The notes under the pieces were generated by a model. It was not told the origin of the DNA, made no database searches, and worked only from the letters and a program-made list of their open reading frames with translations. A program made the translations under genes and the position numbers. 64,000 nucleotides of DNA from Actinoplanes sp. SE50/110. GTDB taxonomy: Bacteria; Actinomycetota; Actinomycetes; Mycobacteriales; Micromonosporaceae. The DNA is taken from contig NZ_LT827010.1 in assembly GCF_900119315.1 (NCBI RefSeq), forward strand, positions 2,464,001-2,528,000, in the 5' to 3' direction. This document shows, one piece after another, positions 59,412 to 64,000 of this stretch; the stretch's first letter is position 1, and the number at the start of each line of letters is the position of its first letter.

Positions 59412-59636
59412 CGCATCACCCTTGGTCCATGGTGCGACGGGAAGAGCCGAGCCGGAACCCCTGGAAGATTACGAACTGTCCGCGGTCGATGACCTTCGGT
59501 TGTTGATCTTTGTCGGATTCCGGCCGGTGTGCGGCGATCTAGCAGGTCCGATGTGGTCTTGGACGGCGTGCGGGGCGGGACGGGCGCGGTGTGCCGATTT
59601 CACCGGATCCGGTGTGTCGGAGATCCGTCAGCCGCG

Positions 59637-60074
59637 TCAGACCGTGACGTCGAGGCTGCGGCCGTACGGCAGGCCGGTCACGGCCGCCGTGTCCGCGGAC
59701 GCCCGGGACCCGGCCGGCGCGGACGCCGGGGCGGCCGCGGACGATCGTGACGGAACCGGCGCGGACGACGCGACCGCCGCGGACGACCGCTGGCTGTCGG
59801 CGGACGACCGTTCGCTCGCGATCGCGGCGCTCTCCGCCTGCACGGCGGTGGAGGCGACCTTGCCGGCGGTCACCGTGCGGACGCCCTCGATCCGGGCGAC
59901 CTCGGCCTCGGCGGCGGCGACGGCGGCCCGGTCGGTGTTGATGGTCTGCGGGCTCGCCTGCACCGGGATCAGGTCGGCGGCGAGCTGGCGGCGGTACGTC
60001 TGCAGGCGCGTCCACGCGGCCTGGCGGTCGGACGAAGTCGAAGACGCGGTGGCGGTAGCGGTGATCGCGGCCAT
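59637..60074 (-). CDS. Hypothetical Ala/Ser-rich helical protein
   Basis: A 145-residue protein that was not recognised. Residues about 15-95 are strongly helical and coiled-coil-like (WTRLQTYRRQLAADLIPVQASP, AAVAAAEAEVARIEG). The following segment is a disordered Ser/Ala/Pro stretch, ending in LPYGRSLDVTV. AGGAG stands seven bases before the ATG, so translation looks real. It has no signal peptide. It lies alone between the pseudo-caspase gene start and a strong terminator. Confidence 0.6.
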   Translation of the reverse strand: MAAITATATASSTSSDRQAAWTRLQTYRRQLAADLIPVQASPQTINTDRAAVAAAEAEVARIEGVRTVTAGKVASTAVQAESAAIASERSSADSQRSSAAVASSAPVPSRSSAAAPASAPAGSRASADTAAVTGLPYGRSLDVTV

Positions 60075-60185
60075 CGGGAGCTCCTAGAAACGTGCTGGCA
60101 ACCGGACGGCCCCTCACATCGGCGGGGTCACTCCCGAGTTGCTACTTCTGCCGCATCAAGTTTTGGTGACCTGGGCGACAGCCGC

Positions 60186-60212
60186 GGTCCGGCCTCCCGG
60201 GGAGGCCGGACC
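60186..60212 (-). terminator. Strong hairpin behind the HhH protein gene
   Basis: GGTCCGGCCTCC and GGAGGCCGGACC form a perfect 12-bp stem with a three-base loop, eight bases beyond the stop codon at 60220. No U-tract follows. Confidence 0.8.
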
Positions 60213-60219
60213 GGAGGGT

Positions 60220-61230
60220 TCAGCCGGCGACGGTCAGCTCGCGGGCCTTGTCGGCCCAGGTGGCCAGGCTGGCGGAGCCGCGCATGCCGGCGGCGTTGAC
60301 CGCCTTCTTCAGATCGGTCACATCAGAATCGGCGAGCTTGGCGTACGTCGTGATCCCGGCCGCCGCGAGCGCCATGGCGACCTTCGGGCCGATGCCGGGA
60401 ATCCTGGTCAGGTCGTCCGGCTGGTGAACCGGGGCCGGAACGCCGATGGTGTCCTCGATCGGGGCCGGCGCGTCGATCGGCGCCGGGTCCTCGGACGGCT
60501 CGATGATCGGGGACGCCTCCTCGGCCTCCTCCGCGATCGGCTCGTCGATGAACTCCTCCGCGGAGATCGGCTCGTCGGTGGCGACCGGCTCGTCGGCCAC
60601 GACCGGTTCAGCGGCGGCGACGGGTTCAGCGGCGGCGACCGGTTCAGCGGCGGCGACCGGTTCAGCGGCGGCGACCGGTTCAGCGGCGGCGACCGGTTCA
60701 GCGGCGGCGACCGGTTCAGCGGCGGCGACCGGTTCAGCGGCGGCGACCGGTTCAGCGGCGGCGACCGGTTCAGCGGCGGCGACCGGCTCAGCGGCGACGA
60801 TCGGCTCGTCGACCGCGGCCGGCTCAGCCGCGGCAGCCGGCTCCTCGACAGCGACCGGCTCGACGACGACGGCCTCGATCACGACGGTCTCGGCACCCGG
60901 CTCGGCGACCTCCGCCTCAGCCTCGACCGGCTCGACGACAGCCGTCTCGGCCACGTCGAAGCGCTCGGTGCCGGCCTCGGCGGCGGGCTCGATGACAGCG
61001 GTCTCGGCGGTCGACGAAACGGAGCTCGACGAAAGGGAGGCCGGCGAAACGGAGGCCGGGGAAACGGCGGTCGGCGAAACGGAGGGTGAGGTGGTGGGCG
61101 CGGTCTCGGTGGCGGCAGCCGGCGTGACCACCGCGGGAGCCGTCGCGGCCCCGAGCGAGCGTCCACGGATGAACCATCCAGCTATCAGGCCGACCACGAC
61201 CCCGGCCACAAGGGAGAAAAATGCTGCCAT
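60220..61230 (-). CDS. Membrane-anchored repeat protein with helix-hairpin-helix domain
   Basis: A 336-residue protein. An N-terminal membrane helix (FFSLVAGVVVGLIAGWFI) is followed by about 230 acidic, Pro/Ala/Glu-rich residues that include ten copies of EPVAAA. The C-terminal 65 residues form a DUF4332-like helix-hairpin-helix domain (DDLTRIPGIGPKVAMALAAAGITTYAKLA). Such domains bind DNA or proteins; here it is tethered to the membrane by a long flexible arm. The ATG at 61230 has GGAGG six bases upstream. Confidence 0.75.
   Translation of the reverse strand: MAAFFSLVAGVVVGLIAGWFIRGRSLGAATAPAVVTPAAATETAPTTSPSVSPTAVSPASVSPASLSSSSVSSTAETAVIEPAAEAGTERFDVAETAVVEPVEAEAEVAEPGAETVVIEAVVVEPVAVEEPAAAAEPAAVDEPIVAAEPVAAAEPVAAAEPVAAAEPVAAAEPVAAAEPVAAAEPVAAAEPVAAAEPVAAAEPVAAAEPVVADEPVATDEPISAEEFIDEPIAEEAEEASPIIEPSEDPAPIDAPAPIEDTIGVPAPVHQPDDLTRIPGIGPKVAMALAAAGITTYAKLADSDVTDLKKAVNAAGMRGSASLATWADKARELTVAG
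60607..60786 (-). repeat. 18-bp coding tandem repeat, ten copies
   Basis: Ten nearly identical 18-bp units (TTCAGCGGCGGCGACCGG) encode EPVAAA in the flexible arm of the HhH protein. Degenerate units continue on both sides. Confidence 0.92.
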
Positions 61231-61363
61231 ATCGGGCCTCCGGGCGGGAGATGAGGGTGCATGTGGTAGCGCGCAGCTTCGCACATCACCATGCGTAGCC
61301 ACGCGCAGGGTGCCCACTCGTCCACGAAAGGGCCCGGCTCACCGCGTACACAGGCAAGGGCAA

Positions 61364-61398
61364 GCGGTGGCCACGCTCCGGCGGAGCGTGACCACCGC
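61364..61398 (-). terminator. Hairpin behind the beta-helix protein gene
   Basis: GCGGTGGCCACGCTCC pairs with GGAGCGTGACCACCGC over 16 positions with one mismatch and a three-base loop, seven bases beyond the stop codon at 61406. Confidence 0.8.
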
Positions 61399-61405
61399 AT
61401 GGTTC

Positions 61406-63265
61406 TTACGGAGCGGCCGGGTAGTCGTTCACGTAGACCGGCACGCCGACCTTCGTGGTGTCCGCCGCCGCACCCACGCCGTTGACGACATGGTCGATCA
61501 CGCCGGCGCTCAGGTTCACCGTCATGATGTGGTGCAGGTGGACGCCCGGGGTCTGCGGCGCCTCGAACCCGTTCGCGGTGTGGATCGTGGGGTTGTTCTG
61601 ATTGAACACGTACACGCCCGCGCCGTACAGGTGGTGGGTCTTGACCCGGTTGCCGATCTTGTAACCGGCGTAGCCCTGGACCGGGCCGTTCATCCAGTCC
61701 GCCTGGGTCGGCGGGTCGTACGGCAGCTCGTTCTGGTAGAGCACGGTGGTGCCGCCGTTGCCGTTCCACACGGTGTTGTACTTCTGGAAGTGCTCGACGA
61801 ACAGGCCGGTCGCGGTCACGTCGTTCCCGTTGATCACCGCGCCGTAGGTGCCGATGTTGGTGTTCCACCGCTCGGTGTCGCCGCCGGTGAAGCCCTCGAC
61901 GCCGTGGTCGGCGCGCCACACCCAGGTGTGGTCGATCAGCACGTGGTCGCTGTTCACCTCGAGCGCGGTGCCGGCCTTGCCGACGTGCGGGCCGCCGACC
62001 CGGAAGTACACGTCCTGCAGGCTGGTCGGATTGTTCGCCGAGGTGAAGCCGAAGCCGTGGCCGCGGCCGACGCGCAGCAGCGCGGACGACCTGACGGTGC
62101 CGGCGTCGATGGTGAGCCCGGCGACGGTGACGCCGGGGACGTCCTCGACCTGCACCGGGGTGGCGCCCTTGACCGCGGTCAGGGTGGCGTGGCCGAGGCC
62201 GAGCACCACGGTGTTCGGCCGCCACACGTCGATGGTGCGGTCGATGTCGTAGACGCCCGGGGTGAACAGCAGGTTCTTGCCCAGGGCCAGGGCCAGGTTG
62301 ATCTTGGCGACCGAGTCGCCCGGCTTGGCGATGTAGAAGTCGCTGAGCGGCAGGGTGCGCCCGGCCGAGGCCCAGGTGACGCCGGAGGTGTTCTTCTGCG
62401 TGGCGGGCACCTGCACCTGCCACCTGCCGTGCGCGTCGACGAACAGGTACGGCTTCTCCTTGCTGACCGGGGTGGTGGCCAGCGTGGTGTACGGCGGGTT
62501 CGGAAACGCCGACTCGTCGGGGGCGCCGACGACGCCGGAGAAGACCTGGTTCCACACGCCGTTGGACCAGTTGCCGACCTGGCTGTTGCGGGTCAGCCAC
62601 TGCTGCTGCGACCCGTTGACGATGGTCTCCGCCCTGGTGTCGGCGATGAAACCACCGGAGGCGTACTGCGGGCCGGCGGTGCAGTAGTCCATCAGCGACA
62701 GGGTGCCGCCGGTGAACTGGGTGCGCCGCAGGGAGACGGCCTGGGAGACGGCCCAGAAGTTGGCCGTGCCCCGGCAGCCGTCCTGGCCCGCCCCGTTGAT
62801 GTTGACGGTCAGGTTGCCCACGGTCCGCCAGAAGTTGACCAGGGCCAGGCAGTTGCTCGTGCCGCCGTTCTCCAGGCAGCGGTTGTACACCTCGACCTTG
62901 CCGTTGATCACGACATCGCCGGGGTTGGCGCCCAGGCCGGCCAGCTCGGTGTAGTAACCGACCTTGACCTGCAGCGGGTGCTCGGCGGTGCCATAGGTGC
63001 CCGGCTTGAAGAGGAAGGCGTACCGGTCGGTGCCCATCTCGTTGTCGACCTGCTTGGCGTTCGCGGCGTCCAGGGTGGCCTGGATGTCGGCGATCGGCTG
63101 GCTCGGGTCGAAGACGGTGACGTGTGGGCCGAGGTTGGGCACGGCGGATGTGGAATGTGCGGCGGCCGGCGAGGCCTGGGCCGTGACGGCCGTGAGGGCC
63201 AGGCCGAGCGCGAACGCTCCGGCGGTGGTCCGGCGCAGCGCGGTGCGCCGGCGGATGGTCGACAT
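61406..63265 (-). CDS. Secreted beta-helix protein, GH55-like
   Basis: A 619-residue exported protein with a long, arginine-rich signal peptide of possible Tat type (IRRRTALRRTTAGAF, cleavage near SPAAA). The body reads as two halves of a right-handed beta-helix, each opening with an ADIQATLDAANA- or VAKINLALALGKN-like segment and a FKPGTYG/FTPGVYD turn. This is the pattern of GH55-like and related secreted proteins that are often annotated only as hypothetical or adenylyl cyclase. It may bind or cleave beta-glucans, but no catalytic glutamate can be assigned. TTGACA lies at 63339-63334 upstream on the minus strand. Confidence 0.6.
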   Translation of the reverse strand: MSTIRRRTALRRTTAGAFALGLALTAVTAQASPAAAHSTSAVPNLGPHVTVFDPSQPIADIQATLDAANAKQVDNEMGTDRYAFLFKPGTYGTAEHPLQVKVGYYTELAGLGANPGDVVINGKVEVYNRCLENGGTSNCLALVNFWRTVGNLTVNINGAGQDGCRGTANFWAVSQAVSLRRTQFTGGTLSLMDYCTAGPQYASGGFIADTRAETIVNGSQQQWLTRNSQVGNWSNGVWNQVFSGVVGAPDESAFPNPPYTTLATTPVSKEKPYLFVDAHGRWQVQVPATQKNTSGVTWASAGRTLPLSDFYIAKPGDSVAKINLALALGKNLLFTPGVYDIDRTIDVWRPNTVVLGLGHATLTAVKGATPVQVEDVPGVTVAGLTIDAGTVRSSALLRVGRGHGFGFTSANNPTSLQDVYFRVGGPHVGKAGTALEVNSDHVLIDHTWVWRADHGVEGFTGGDTERWNTNIGTYGAVINGNDVTATGLFVEHFQKYNTVWNGNGGTTVLYQNELPYDPPTQADWMNGPVQGYAGYKIGNRVKTHHLYGAGVYVFNQNNPTIHTANGFEAPQTPGVHLHHIMTVNLSAGVIDHVVNGVGAAADTTKVGVPVYVNDYPAAP

Positions 63266-63459
63266 ACGGAGGGACCCCTTCCGGAAACAAGATCGCAATG
63301 ATCCAGGTCACGGAAGCAATCGGCGTACCTCCATGTCAAGAGCGGGGAAAAGGCATACGGCATCCAATGTGGGCAAGCCGCCCAGGTTCCGGAACCGAGA
63401 ACCGAACAGACCGCCGGAACCGGTACCGGAATCGGTTTCACGTTACCGGCGAGCGGCGC

Positions 63460-64000
63460 TCAGGCGGCCTCGACCGCATAGATGACGATGTTGCTCCGAT
63501 AGCTGCGACGGCTCCGGTCGAACGATCCCCCGCAGGTGATCAGGCGCAGCGCCGGGCCGCCCGTCGGCCCGTACACCTCGTCGCTCGGGAACGCCTTCTT
63601 CGGATAACTGGCGACCTTGACGACGGTGAAGGTCACGGTCGACCGGTCGCTGCGTCGGATCGTGAGGGTGTCGCCCGGCTTGAGCTCGCGCAACCGGTAG
63701 AAGACCGCCGCGCCGTCCCGCGCGGTGTCGACGTGGCCGACGACGACCGCGGGACCGGGCTCGCCCGGGGTGGGCGACCCGTCGTACCAGCCGGCCGGGG
63801 CGTCGGAGCGCAGCGGCGGCACGTCCAGGGTGCCGTCACCGCGCAGCCCGATCGGGGTGATCGGGGTGTGCACACCGATCGCCGGGATGTCCAGCGCGGT
63901 GGGTTGCGAGCGGTGCGTCCTCGACCTGGTGGGTGCCGGTGGCGCCGGCACGTCCTCCCAGGCCGGGGTGACGGCCGGCGGGTCGGGCAGCGCGTCGTCG
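63460..64000 (-). CDS. Class F sortase, N-terminus outside the window
   Basis: The last 180 residues of a class F sortase; the frame stays open to the end of the window. GHVDTARDGAAVFYRL holds the catalytic histidine, LRLITCGG the cysteine, and SYRSNIVIYA the arginine. IPAIGVHTPITPIGL and APAGWYDGSPTPGEPGPAVVVGH are also family-typical. Class F sortases of actinobacteria attach or cross-link surface proteins, but most have no known substrate; no LPxTG protein is seen nearby. A preceding Pro-rich linker is visible, and the membrane anchor should lie upstream. Confidence 0.88.
   Translation of the reverse strand, partial: DDALPDPPAVTPAWEDVPAPPAPTRSRTHRSQPTALDIPAIGVHTPITPIGLRGDGTLDVPPLRSDAPAGWYDGSPTPGEPGPAVVVGHVDTARDGAAVFYRLRELKPGDTLTIRRSDRSTVTFTVVKVASYPKKAFPSDEVYGPTGGPALRLITCGGSFDRSRRSYRSNIVIYAVEAA

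Noticed and set aside
59412..59636. A search for a small RNA or gene upstream of the pseudo-caspase gene
   Set aside because: The 225-base gap shows no open frame with a ribosome binding site and no convincing hairpin series.
60446..63301. A 951-codon open frame on the plus strand across the HhH and beta-helix genes
   Set aside because: It is the antisense shadow of two well-supported minus-strand genes; its sequence is low-complexity, has no family match, and crosses two terminators.

Overview
The window comes from a high-GC actinobacterium. Strong GC bias in third codon positions, many GTG starts, ATGA/GTGA gene overlaps, an F420-type LLM oxidoreductase, an EgtA-like ligase, septum-formation and DUF3040 proteins and a class F sortase all fit Micromonosporaceae, with Actinoplanes the closest match by gene content. 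That placement is inference. No rRNA, tRNA or CRISPR array was seen.

Layout. 1-1.8 kb: the end of a GH92 alpha-mannosidase and a GT4 glycosyltransferase. 1.88-6.33 kb: a 4.4 kb transposon bounded by perfect 16-bp inverted repeats and 8-bp target duplications. It holds a twice-frameshifted IS1182-type transposase, a secreted ricin-type lectin, and a divergent MerR regulator/short-chain dehydrogenase pair. 6.4-24.4 kb: many short regulator/enzyme units. These include ArsR with an AHSA1 protein, a quinone oxidoreductase with a divergent MmyB-type regulator, yjdF behind a structured leader that can mask its ribosome binding site, FKBP, GNAT, LLM and PilZ proteins, an EgtA-like ligase, a LacI repressor, a double-module AsnC regulator and a DHA2 MFS pump. 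Several genes here are broken, and minisatellite repeats fill many gaps.

24.4-33.8 kb: a 978-residue secreted propeller protein, then a tightly coupled operon (aldolase-dehydrogenase fusion, rhamnulokinase, lutA, lutB, lutC). Together these could take rhamnulose through lactaldehyde and L-lactate to dihydroxyacetone phosphate plus pyruvate. The operon carries a perfect LacI-type operator matching one near the LacI gene at 20.3 kb. 34-37.7 kb: a BarA-like hybrid kinase, a divergent single-domain response regulator, and a small kinase with a degenerate ATPase domain fused translationally to a lipoprotein gene. 38.3-43.2 kb: a MacAB/YknXYZ-like ABC export operon with two tandem adaptor proteins.

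44-47.9 kb: an M20 deacylase, a GNAT acyltransferase, a SIS-domain protein and an N-acylamino acid racemase. This set matches a known D-to-L amino acid conversion route. 48-59.4 kb: a proline-rich membrane protein, an NB-ARC/WD40 STAND NTPase, a class III aminotransferase, and an 1802-residue caspase-fold/beta-propeller protein that has lost both catalytic residues. 59.6-64 kb: a small helical protein, a repeat-rich HhH membrane protein, a secreted beta-helix protein and a truncated-by-window class F sortase.

The strongest candidates for something undescribed are the yjdF leader RNA (10.22-10.34 kb), the passenger-carrying IS1182-type transposon, the pseudo-caspase protein near the STAND NTPase, and the 32-residue peptide gene at 24.3 kb.
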